Positions 1 through 9,816 of a DNA stretch of 64,000 bases are shown in pieces (within the stretch, counting starts at the first letter, position 1; each line of letters starts with the position of its first letter). Made by a program: the position numbers and the translations under genes. The stretch is taken from NCBI GenBank assembly GCA_023159155.1, contig JAJNNX010000051.1, forward strand, positions 369,253 to 433,252, given 5' to 3'. The stretch comes from Ustulina deusta. Lineage: Eukaryota; Ascomycota; Sordariomycetes; Xylariales; Xylariaceae. Below the pieces are notes generated by a model that saw nothing but the letters and a program-made list of their open reading frames with translations, did not search any database and had not been told where the DNA came from.

Positions 1-2
1 TC

Positions 3-476
3 GTCCCCGTCGCTGTAGACGCCGGCGAGAAGTTGGAGGCCGTCGCCATCCGCTGGGCTCTGGATAATTGGTCCGTGGCGGGAGCGGCCAGGGGCAGTGG
101 TTATCCGAAATTGCCGGCCGGCACTCGCGTCGGCGTGAGTGTTATGGGTATTTCGAATGTTGTCGAACTAGAAGAGACGTGTCGTGTTTTTACCAGTGTC
201 GTCGAGGGCCTTGAACCCGAGAGTGCCGATGCTGAGCTGATGGGCCGGAGGCAGCGGAGTCACGACAGACGCGTGAAAATTCAAGCCGTCGTCGAGAAGA
301 TGTGGTCTGTCTTGGGCACATGGAGGGAGTACAGCTGGAGTAGTCCTGGCCCGGGGTTTGTCAATGCGCGCAAAGCTGCAGACATTGGCGTCACTCCTGA
401 CGACGGTATCTTAACAAGGTACAAGCTCAAGCCAGTGGTTCGAGTAAATGTCGAGCAGGTGCCGGCGTCGCTCTAG
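3..476 (+). CDS. Aldo/keto reductase, C-terminal part (partial at window edge)
   Basis: The frame is open from the first bases of the window, so the gene starts outside; the in-frame TTG at 33 is not a start. The last ~158 residues are visible. They contain IRWAL, then GVSVMGISN, VELEETCRV and a tail with WREYSWSSPGPGFVN. From memory this matches the C-terminal half of fungal aldo/keto reductases of the NAD-dependent D-arabinose/L-galactose dehydrogenase type (ARA2-like). These are cytosolic TIM-barrel enzymes oxidising aldoses to lactones. The catalytic Asp/Tyr/Lys/His residues lie upstream and cannot be checked. No frameshift is seen in the visible part. Substrate is inferred only; another AKR subfamily is possible. 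Confidence 0.6.
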   Translation, partial: VPVAVDAGEKLEAVAIRWALDNWSVAGAARGSGYPKLPAGTRVGVSVMGISNVVELEETCRVFTSVVEGLEPESADAELMGRRQRSHDRRVKIQAVVEKMWSVLGTWREYSWSSPGPGFVNARKAADIGVTPDDGILTRYKLKPVVRVNVEQVPASL

Positions 477-673
477 GGGTTTTGACGTTACGAAGCTACG
501 AGTATCTCGGGAGAATACTAGGCTAGCATGTTCCCGGGCCACGTCAGCTCACGTTATCCAGTTGCATAACTACGGCGCAACGAGAATAGTGCTGGGAAAT
601 GATATTCAGACAATAGCCTAATGATTCACTGAACCCATCCCTTCCCAATCTTCTGAATGTGTTGCGAATCTAA

Positions 674-2278
674 CTATACCGAATAAGCCACTTGAAATAC
701 TTGAGTTGGCAGCGGTGCTTCGGATCGCAGATACGGAATTTCCAATCCATTGACATCTCCCGACTTGGCATACAGCACGAAGACAATGCGATCAATGGGT
801 TCCGAGCCGTAGTACACCCAATCAGCCAGTGTCCATCCGAGGCAGTTCCTGGAAGAGAGGCCCGCACCAGACAAGTCTGTGCTACCCCTTAAGGTAAGCT
901 CCCACTCGACACGCCAATGCTCGCGTTGACTCTCTTCTCTGTCCTATCCGGCATGGAGACCAAACCCCCATCGTGTATATAGATAGGGAAGATGTGTGCT
1001 CTCGACGGCCCGACGGTGAGAAACCCGCCGATGGCCACATTCCAGATCTCATGTAACGAGGCCAAAATATCTGTGCCGTTACGCTCGATTCCCTGCAATA
1101 TAAGAGAGTCCCTGTCCTGAACAACCGTCATGTTGAAGGTAGCGCTCTCGCCCGCGCCCTCTGAAGCGAAGGAAGGCGAGCTGAAAGTGCAGATAGAGTA
1201 CTCGTCGACAACAACCATCTGGGCTTGGTATCCGCATGCGACGCCGGCCTTGGCGTAGATATCGAGGGTGTGTCGGTGATCGAGCGTGACTTCTCGGGTA
1301 CGGTAGATCTCCCAGGGGGGTGCCCACAAGCGAATTAAGCGACCCCTTGGACGACGTCGGCTTCAACCCCTCGTGCACAGTAGTGTCCGAATCGAAGATG
1401 GTCCAGCCGAGGATGCTGTGCACAAAGACCGATAGGTCAGGCAAGGACGACACGATGCCGCCACCACTCCGACGGGCAATTTGGATCAACTCTGTTCTCG
1501 TCCCAACATATATCCATCCGAATTGGTAGCGCCACTTATCATGCGTTGTATCCGTAATTGAGAGCCCTAGCTATTATCGACCGAGGGGATGACGGCTTTC
1601 TCGTCGTCTCCGGGGCTAACAACCGTGTTGGTCGACGCCAGCGGTCCTGACACCTACGTCTCTAATAGTTCGCTGTAGGTCTCGCCCGTCCGCTCTTCGA
1701 CAGCGTACATGGGCAGCGTGAACACCATGTTGGAGTACGCGGGCCGTTCCGCGGGTTGGCCAATAGGGCACCATTCCACCATGCCCTTCAAAAACTTTAT
1801 GCGTGACATTCGCCAGTCATTCGGGGTCTATTTCTTATTTTTTATTCTCTTCAAGGCACGATAGGCATCCTGCAGTGAGACGAGGCGTCTGAGCGTGACG
1901 TTTCCCCAACCAATCCAGGAATTCTCATCTACGAGCTCGGGCAGGAACATGCCGATGGACTCGTCAAGATCAAGGCCGCTGCGGAGCAGGATATAGTCTG
2001 AGATGACCTCAGAGATGGAGTCGATGAAATATTGTGAGTCGTGTGAGAGGTGGCGCGCCGTTGGCGTTCCCGGGGAAAAGGTGGCGGGGTTTCTAGGCCG
2101 GTACAGCGTTATCGTCTTGATTGTACATGACAAAGGCGAGGGCGAAAGAGGCGTTCTCTACCGGCCAACCCGCCTGAATATCGCCTGCCATCGCGGCCTC
2201 GAGCGCGTTCGTCAACTTATCCATGGCCGTCGATGTGTCGTGGCTTGAGAATGTCAGGGCCGGGAGAGCGGCAATCAA
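674..2278 (-). pseudogene. Decayed beta-lactamase-like serine hydrolase
   Basis: Successive minus-strand frame fragments follow the order of fungal class-C beta-lactamase-like proteins (beta-lactamase/transpeptidase fold). The 2278-2093 piece has AGWPVENASFALAF. The 2133-1828 piece has the nucleophile region and FLPELVDEN with WGNVTLRRLVS. An un-started frame at about 1780-1567 has ERPAYSNMVFTL, which keeps the YxN motif, and ends at TAG 1569-1567 where I expect Trp. The 1489-1079 piece has GGIVSSLPDLSVFVHSIL and the 1329-889 piece has PPWEIYR and YAKAG (KxG box). The final piece, to 674, has RNCLGWTLADWVYYGSEPID. At least four frame changes and one nonsense codon interrupt it. The SxxK nucleophile motif reads SISE, so the general-base lysine is also gone. 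There is no N-terminal signal peptide, and a TGA lies just upstream of 2278. The TGG-to-TAG change fits RIP (CpA to TpA on the other strand). Confidence 0.8.
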
Positions 2279-3193
2279 GCCGTCGTAGATTTTTCCTCCC
2301 CTTCCATTTCCTTTTTATCTATATATGCTACGCTATAGATAGACCGAATGGTCGTTGGTAGTAAGCAAGCAAACAAACGAAAAACACCCTACGCTTGGGT
2401 CGCCTTTGTTATATGCCGAACATATCCAGATAACTAGTGTAGTATACGATCAATGAAACCATCGTTGAACTTGATCACCACTGAAGACAAGTGTATATAT
2501 TGTATTGTAGATTTGACCAAGTATGTGGAAAAGAGGGCATTCGAATGCGAGATACAACGACGGACTCCGCATGCCGAGCCTCATAAGGTCTATAACAGTT
2601 ATAGCTAACCTAGTACAGCAACTTTTCCAAGGTTAGATGGACAATCCCATTGGAATACCCTCTCATCAGCTCGGATGGCCAAGGACGCATGCTTCAACAG
2701 ACAATAATTAGTCTAGTCATCACAGCATTAGACAAGGCACGTGGTACAACGGGACCCTCATCAGATAACGCGTATGAAGCAAGCATGGAAGATGGGTCGT
2801 CCCATTCTCACTCGCTAGGCCATGTCGATGTCGCGAATGGGATGAAATAAAAACGGACCACGGAACTGGGCAATTCCAAACATGCTCACGACAATGATAA
2901 TGAATCATGTCGGCCCGGTCCGGCCTAGCCTCCTGTCTACGTAGATGTTACAGTCCCATCTCAGACTCCAACGCCTGGAGTAAATAAGGTAAGCAAGTAA
3001 TCGAAGCCAAGTATACCCCCATGCTTTCGTTCGTCCTTACTTGATGCCATGTATCTATACAAACAAACAAACAAACATAGTGAATCTCGGCACCCGATGA
3101 TTACATCATATACTTGCTTCGTTGAGAGAGTGAGAAGAATAAAAATAATATAAAAGTCAGGACGTAAAGTGCCATGTCTCGTCTTCTCTCGTG
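2279..3193. other. Intergenic region, 3' flank of sip5
   Basis: No supportable gene. It holds short A/T-rich runs, an (aaac)-type microsatellite near 3060-3076, and the sip5 3' flank with poly(A)-signal-like AATAAA-type words on the minus strand. The 66-aa frame at 2650-2850 has no recognisable motif. Confidence 0.6.
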
Positions 3194-5806
3194 TCATTGG
3201 GTCACCTCGCTCGATCTCTCCCTCGCGTTGAAGTGCCCAAGTCGCTTGGAGTCTTCATCGTCCTGGTCGATCGGCGCCGGCGTGTCCGGGGTGACGAGGA
3301 CGTCAGGGAGAGACTGCCTCCGTGTTGCCCCAGGATGCGGTGTAGTCTCGATGGTGTCAGGTTTCGACCCATCATCGCTTTCCACTTCCGCCGCCTGGGT
3401 AGAGGGTGTGATGGCATTCTCAACATGCTCGCCGTGCCCTTCGTCATGATCCCCCGGTTTCACGCCATGGTGTTTCGTATTCCCATCGACCTGATCACCC
3501 TCACCATCGATAGAAACCCCTACCACTTCTGCCAAGCTCCGAAAGTTGAACAGAGGCTCAGAACTCGCACTATCGCCCTGATCGCTTTGTTCCCCGAGAT
3601 TGAGGGCACTGCCATACGAGTCCTCGGCGTCTCGAATTTTTGCGGCATAGCTCCCAGGCATACTGTCAATACCACTCGAGCTGATAGAGCTAGCGTTGCT
3701 CATGTGACGAAGGTGCGACGATCCCCGAGGCACTTGCGGTGTTGGTATGGGCAGAGTGGATGAGGGGCCGGCGGTGGTCGTGGACGCCTCGTCAGTCGTC
3801 CCACGTTCCACACCTTTACCCTTATCATGTGTAGGCGATCCAGGTGCCGATGCTTGGGCAGCAGCGGCTACACTGGCGTCCACTCGCAGGTTGCCCGTGC
3901 CACTGTTGCCTCGTATCCGCCCAAGTCCAAGACTAAGGGAGCTTGCACTGGCGCTGCTGCCACTATACACGTCCCCCTTTTTCTTGGCTGCTTTCCGCTC
4001 TTCCTTCTCGCGTTTCTTAGTTTCCTTGCGGGCCTCCTTCTCTGCCTTCTTCCTGCGCTCTTCTTCGTCCGCTAGACTTAATCTTATGGCCTCTGCCATC
4101 ATCAAGCTCTCGAGGTGGGCGGCATCGATGCGCTCACGATTGCCGACACCTCGAGCGGCGGAGGGTGATCCGCCAGGATCATGACCAGGAGACGTGTCGT
4201 CTGCGCCATCGTGGGCATTCGTACTACTACCAGGGCTCTCGGCACCACGGTAGCTTCCAGCTGCTCGCCGAGAAAAGCGAGAGGAGCGACCGAAAAATGT
4301 ACGCGATTCCTGGTTTCCCATGACGAAAGCGGCATGGTGAAGTGCATCAGCAGCGGCCGCTCGGCGGCGTTGATGGGCTCGAGCTGTGGCGAGTTTTCCG
4401 GTCCAGTCCGGTCGTATGCGGTCAGCTGTAACGACGCCGGGCGCATTCGCCGACATGCTCTGCGCCCTCTTGCGGCTCGGCCTGGGACCCGCAGCTGCAG
4501 GCGAGAGGCTGGAGTTGACAGAGCTCGTAGATGACATGGCTGTGCTCATGGCACCGAGGTTCGAGGGGGGGAAAGCATACGACAAGCCACGTCGGAACGG
4601 CGGGGGTTCGTACGTAACACCGAAGTCGGACTGGGTGCAGTAGGGGCACTTGGCGGGCTCCATGATGAGGCGTTCGTTTCGGTCCTCAGGGTCCAGTTCA
4701 GATTCGGCTGGATCGGGCCCATCACCGTGATGCTCGGGAAAGTGTGGGTCTGGACGCTTGATCTGAACGAAGCACTCGCTGCAAATCAACTGGCAGCAAC
4801 AGCGAGTCCGGTTGAGATAGGGCGGGTAATACATAAGACATAGGGGACATTCTTCGCCCTCCTTGTACAGAAAGACTTCCAAGGCTTGGCCATTGACAAA
4901 GGGATCATGGGGGAGGTTGATCTCGCGCGGGGCGATTTCTGGCTGGGAGTTGTTCCGTGACAGGTTGAGGGCGGCAGCCAGTGCCTTCTTGGGCTGTTTC
5001 AACGGGGACGTGGTTTTCGGAGCAGCAGGTGAAGTCGGAGGCGCGATGACGGACCCGGGACATGAAGCAGTTCGGTCGGATGAGGCCGAGAGTGTACGTG
5101 TCGCCATGGGGACAGTCAGGTTGTTCAGGTTCGAAGAGGAGGCGGCAGGCGAGTCGTGCGGTGGTGGCTGGGGTTGTGGGACGAGGTGTTCGGGGACTTG
5201 GTCGGCGGGCGGGATCTCGAGACCGCGGGCGGCGGCGATGATCTGGTGTTCGGCCCACGTGTCTCTGAAATCATCGAGCCCACGCCAGAAGGGCGCGATC
5301 TTCCTCTCGATCTAGAACACAGGGCGACAGACAAAGGTTAGCCAGCCGACAGGGATGTTCCACAGCCATGCCGAGCGCGACAGGGCCGTGGCAGCAGCGA
5401 CGACAAGATGATAACCCACCTGCAGTTGGCGGACAGCGGGCTTGTTGAAGTCCTCCGAGGCCGTGTAGATGCCCGTGGTGACGAGATAGCCGCCGTCGAC
5501 ATGTTCTTCCTGCATGCTGCGTTCGCGTTCTTTGACGCGGGCCGCGCGCTCCTTCTCGAGCTTCCTGGCCTCGCGCTCCTGCTTGGTCTCGCGTCGTTCA
5601 AAGGGCACGTCCTGGTGGCGGGCGCCCGACGAGCCGAGGACGGCGACGCCGAGGGGGCTCAGATCCGGGCGGCTGGATCGTCGCGTGGCGGGGAATTCGC
5701 CATGGCGACCGGGGCCCAGCATGCCGGTGCCGCCGGGCTCGCCGGCGGTCCCGGAGCCTTGGTGATGTGAGCCGGCCCGTTCCTCCTTTGTGTGGGTGTT
5801 TCCCAT
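3194..5806 (-). CDS. sip5: Sip5-like protein (SNF1-interacting, RING-like zinc finger)
   Basis: Two exons, complement(5420..5806) and complement(3194..5311), with a 108-nt phase-0 intron (GTGGGT...TTCTAG, 5419-5312), give 834 aa. The ATG at 5806 begins MGNTHT, a good N-myristoylation signal. Residues 70-101 are highly charged ([20 protein letters not shown]), followed by [13 protein letters not shown], a hallmark of the family. The join restores [18 protein letters not shown], which confirms the splice. A cysteine-rich RING-like domain follows: CPLC (~284-287), [13 protein letters not shown] (~299-311) and CPYC (~351-354). Around 528-547, [15 protein letters not shown] resembles a ubiquitin-interacting motif, and 545-575 is a Lys/Glu-rich helix. 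The rest is Ser/Pro-rich and probably disordered. Yeast Sip5 binds the Snf1 kinase and Reg1 phosphatase subunit, so a role in glucose signalling is known for the family and inferred here. The gene looks intact. Confidence 0.9.
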
Positions 5807-6320
5807 GGCAGCGGTGATTGATGGTATGCGGTCGTCGAGATAGCGATGTCTGTATTTATGGCACGTATGCGTGTGAACCGACGTCGAGATATCGATGGAC
5901 GTGGTTGGATCGTGGGATGTTGGTTCGCTTCTGTTGTCCTCGAAGCAAAACAGGCTTGGCCTCGGGTCACGACGAGAGGGATGGCATGCGGGACGTGGGA
6001 AGGCTAGAGGCGGACAAGGTTACGGTGGCGACGTCGCAGCCTCAGGGCCAACATGCGGTGCGTGTCGGTCGCGGTCGTGGCTGGCTGGCTGGCTCGCATG
6101 CGTCCATGGAGGGATGGCCAGGTGGAAGGGAGGGGGCGACTCTGCAGATACGATGCACGGTAAATATATAAGATTAATGTTACTCATTCATTCATCTCTC
6201 CCTGCGTCCGTCTCTGTCTCTGTTCTGGTTTGGGGGCAGGGTGATGGTTGGTCGTTGGTCGTGGTTGAATCGGTGGTTTGATGGACGGGTTGATTGAATG
6301 AATGATCGATTGTGGTGGTA

Positions 6321-6455
6321 AGTACTTATGTACCTAAGGTACCAAGGCACATGTAGGTAGTATAGGTATGTAGCTACCCAGGTACCTCAGTTAGGTATGC
6401 AGTACCTAAGGTACCTACCTAAGGAAGTCAGTTAGATACCTAAGTACTTACATTA
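6321..6455. repeat. Cluster of GGTACC / TACCTAAGGTA palindromes
   Basis: Within about 135 bp GGTACC occurs at 6338, 6381 and 6410, interspersed with TACCTAAG, TAGGTA and AGTACTTA words. The words are self-complementary and irregularly spaced. Such GGTACC/CCTAGG-rich patches are, from memory, common in Sordariomycete intergenic DNA. Function is unknown; it lies about 500 bp upstream of the sip5 start codon. Confidence 0.6.
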
Positions 6456-7251
6456 GGCCTGGGCAGCGGGCTAAGAGTGTTCTGGCCCCTGTAATGGATA
6501 CCCACCTGCTACTTGATGATGCGTAACTCTTCATGGCGACACTGCGGGGTGGTTGAAGAACGGAAGAACGGAAGAAACGGCTCACCAAATTTATTCGTCT
6601 CGCATGTTTTCATGCTTCAACTAAATGTAGGTACAGGATTGAAGCGGGAAAACAATGTCTTACAAGGAGGTCGTATGCGGGACGAGATAGAAAGAGAGAC
6701 AAGCGTTTAAAAGCCACCGTTCCTGGGCACAAGGCTTTAACCAGGATAGCTGGATTGATGTCAGAGCACACAGGGATCTGTTTGGCAGCCAACACAGCAC
6801 AGGAATCAGGTCATGCAATTAGAAGAAAAAAAAAGAGAGAGAGAGGATAAATAAAAAGAGACAGGGGGGGAAAGAATGAGAAAAGAAAAATACAACTAAC
6901 TATTGCAATTTGGTTCCATTTGTGATGCAAAGACAATATACCAACAGGAGTCATGTATGTCCTATATCTAGATTGCAGTCCCTAAGTCTACATCGGTAGT
7001 ATATGTAGGAAAATTGTAGGGCATCTTGTTCCTATTTATAAGTACATCTATAACCTGCTTCATCAAAGGTGTGTGTGGTACAATAGATAGCATCTGTAAC
7101 TCGATCCTTATGTAGTATGTTGACCAATCAACCATCTTGTACATTTTCAACTTCTAATTGCCTGTATCTTGTAGAATGTATAGTATGCCTATCTACCTAG
7201 TCCAAGTTCAGGTTCGCCTACAATAAAATGTGGATTGCCGAGGGGACGGGG

Positions 7252-7267
7252 TGCATACATGTATGCA
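7252..7267. repeat. 16-bp perfect palindrome
   Basis: TGCATACATGTATGCA reads the same on both strands. It lies in non-coding DNA among ATG/CAT-rich words (7250-7310). It could be a binding site or chance; nothing ties it to a gene. Confidence 0.5.
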
Positions 7268-8148
7268 TGGTAGTACTATGTACATGGATGGATGTATCTA
7301 GACGTAGGAAGAGGTGCCCAGCTACCTAGTAATATAATTTGAAACGTGTGAATATAAACCAAATAAGTTACAGTGGAAGTATGAAGTACTTGGATATATG
7401 CACATCCTCACAGTTGGGTGTAATAGGCATCGATGTCCTCCCGGAGCCCTTCGGGAAACACGGATTCCGGTACCCATATCAAATTCAGCATGCCGTTTAT
7501 CTATCCCCTGCAGCCCATTTCTTCGGCCAGTATCGTAGTGCTTGGAACACGTCAACAGGCTATCCGTAGCGGGCTCTCTCTGAGGACTGGCCTTCTTCCT
7601 TTCATGTGAACATGCCCGCCCTCCAATGAATCGGCTCGATCCCGTGTCGCATGGCGGCGATGGCGATGAAGGAGGTGTCCCGCAGAGACCCGCCTGACAG
7701 GCTTCCTTATCGCCGGCCAATGGCGAGCTGACTTTCAACGTCAGCTGCTATGCCCAAGACGAGACGACACAATCGAGATGGACTGTCTTTTCTTCCCCTC
7801 TAGCTCTGTTCAATAAGACAGATTCTCTCGAGAGGCAACCATTTGCCGTCTACTACGTTAGCCCCCTCCCGACCTCGTCTCCCGACTCTAGGTAATTATG
7901 AGTCACGACTGTTCTTCTTGTCGCCCAAGGAGCCAGAGTTGCTGACCCTTCCAGGACCGTATGCACTCTGCTTCTGCGTGCTCTAACGAGCGGTCGAGTG
8001 TCTGGCCGACAGAAAATATGTGCACGGGAATGTGGACTTGGCTAGGTAATCAAAAGATGAGCTCAGCTTTGAACTACTCTTCAACAACAACAATCTCGGA
8101 TCATCTGGCCAGACCTTAATGATATCTTCAAACTGTCAGCACGATTTC

Positions 8149-8650
8149 TTAGTCTTCAATAATGAACCGCACGCTTCCTCGGAAGGTGCTCTGATGGTAG
8201 ATCAGGTAATGCCTCGTATGGTCTTTGATCCGACCATACGGTGGCGCTGAGTATTGCTGGGTAAGACATCCATCGTCTCCCCGGGCCTGAGGGTGCCGTG
8301 CTTAGCAAGGCCTGAAGACTTTTTACCTGGGCCGCAGTCTGCGCATGCCTGTCCTCCTTCTTCTTAAGCGAGATTCCCGCACTGTTTTCTGGAGTCTCTC
8401 AACTGCCGCGCCGACTAGGTACTTATTTCACCTTGGATGTAGGCTCCAATGCCGTTTCCGAGTATTGTTGCACATCTTTTCTCAATTTATCAGAGGTCGA
8501 CCCGAGCTCTTTCAGGTCCTGCAGTAGCCGCCCCGTTTCGCCTTCGGCCATTGAATCTTCCTTCAGCTGCCCGACTTCGTCTTTGACGTTTGCCATTAAA
8601 CCTTTCTTCAGCTGTTCAACTTCATTCAACCTTGATTTCTGCCATCATCA
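8149..8650 (-). pseudogene. Possible remnant of a coiled-coil protein gene
   Basis: The minus frame 8629-8423 starts only with TTG, after a TGA. It encodes a Lys/Glu-rich, heptad-like stretch (VEQLKKGLMANVKDEVGQLK) suggesting a coiled coil. Downstream on the same strand other frames continue with ERLQKTVRESR and, before a TAA at 8151-8149, with APPYGRIKDHTRHYLIYHQS and GSVRFIIED. Order and spacing suggest one gene broken by frameshifts or carrying an unrecognised intron. I do not recognise the family. It could be chance open frame. Confidence 0.3.
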
Positions 8651-9816
8651 TCATTTTTCTTGACTACTCCCCAAAAGCTTCAAGGATTACCCATAGTAGG
8701 TCTTAATTGGAGCGCCGTATATCGAATACCAGCTCCTGTCTTAGACCTAGCTTAGGTGCTTTCGATACCCTCTCATTTGGCTCGAAGTAATGTGACGGGA
8801 AAGCGCCCGTCACTGGTGACTGAAATTGCAACGCCATTCCTCAGATCGATATTGTTGTGGCCGGCGATTGTGAGGTGGGCATAGAGAGGCTGAGGTAACT
8901 TGTCAAGAGATGGCAATAGGGCAGGGATTGAGCTAGTCGAAGCATCGAGATACTGTCGCTTACCACAGTATAGTATTACATCTTTCTATAACATTTTCAT
9001 TTGCTACGAGAAATATTGGGATGCTTTGTTGCTGTTGTCTTTCCTTTCCACTCTATTAGTGGAGGGAAGAAAGAATAAAGAAAAAAAATCGATCATTATG
9101 CCACTCGGCTTGTAACGAGACTGGTGCAAGGTGTGTGATGGTACCTCACCTCGGTCGTCATCAGTGCCTACTATTCAGTTCCAGCACTGCCTTCTTGCCA
9201 GGTAATAATCATACGGGCAAGATTAAGCGGTCCGGCTACTCACAGAGTGGTTAATAGTGATCATGTTAGGAATCGAACCCAAGACCGTTTCAGTACTAGG
9301 AGGACACCTGAATACCGAACTGTTGACGTACTAGGTACGCCAACTTGCTGGCAAAATAGCCCGTTGCTTTCTATTATGTACCCGGGTCCCTCTAGGAGAT
9401 AGGTATTGTCTATTGGGTGGTCGGTGCGTTCTTCCCTAGGTCAACATATCTAGTGATTGATTAACACATTGTGTGCCTGCTTTGGTACTTTTCCTAGGAT
9501 ATCACTAATGGCTAGCTAATAACTAGCATGGTAGTACACAATGCCTTTGTTTTAATAAATTTAAAAAAATAATAGTAAATATTACAGCCAAGAGAAAGGT
9601 TGCACATAGTACTTTAGTCCTGTTACCAACCCTTGCAGGATTCCAAAAGACTTTGCGACGCACATAGAATTAGAAATGGTATTATATCTGTATTTATACA
9701 TATAGTGAGAAGTAGAGGACTGGAGCTAATATCTATCCGAAAACAACCGTTCTAGAAGAATTATCTCGCAAATCAAATGAACCGCCGCAATTCGTTAAAC
9801 TATTGCACAACATCTA
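8651..9816. other. Intergenic region between coiled-coil remnant and MFS pseudogene
   Basis: No gene found. A tRNA-like motif lies at 9261-9350 (separate entry). From about 9540 the DNA becomes AT-rich, and this serves as the 3' flank of the transporter pseudogene. The 71-aa frame at 8900-9115 has no motif. Confidence 0.5.
9261..9350 (-). ncRNA. tRNA-like sequence, probably tRNA-derived SINE fragment
   Basis: On the minus strand a canonical pol III B box, GGTTCGATTCC (9279-9269), sits in a foldable T-arm: stem TTGGG/CCTAA with one G-U pair around TTCGATT. About 50 nt upstream is an A-box-like TGGCGTACCTAGT (9342-9330) inside a D-arm-like hairpin (GTTG...CAAC). Between them TTCAG...CTGAA can pair. 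The A-to-B spacing is too long for a plain tRNA, and the 3' flank (CATGATC) has no matching 5' acceptor strand. A SINE head or decayed tRNA is therefore likelier than a working tRNA. Confidence 0.4.

Larger units (their letters stand above)
5807..8148. other. Long intergenic region upstream of sip5
   Basis: No convincing gene. It contains the sip5 promoter side, a GGTACC-rich cluster (separate entry), a purine-rich tract at about 6823-6890, a 16-bp perfect palindrome at 7252-7267, and low-complexity stretches. The 138-aa frame on the minus strand at 7738-7322 shows no domain. An alternative minus frame in 7415-7560 reads LIWVPESVFPEGLREDIDAY before a stop and may be a gene scrap, but I do not recognise it. 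Confidence 0.5.

Noticed and set aside
2650..2850. 66-aa plus-strand frame
   Set aside because: Short, featureless, in a long intergenic region.
3191..3763. 190-aa plus-strand frame (and others up to 5,315)
   Set aside because: Antisense shadows of the sip5 coding sequence.
7322..7738. 138-aa minus-strand frame
   Set aside because: Starts within the intergenic DNA with no domain, no splice context and no supporting motif.
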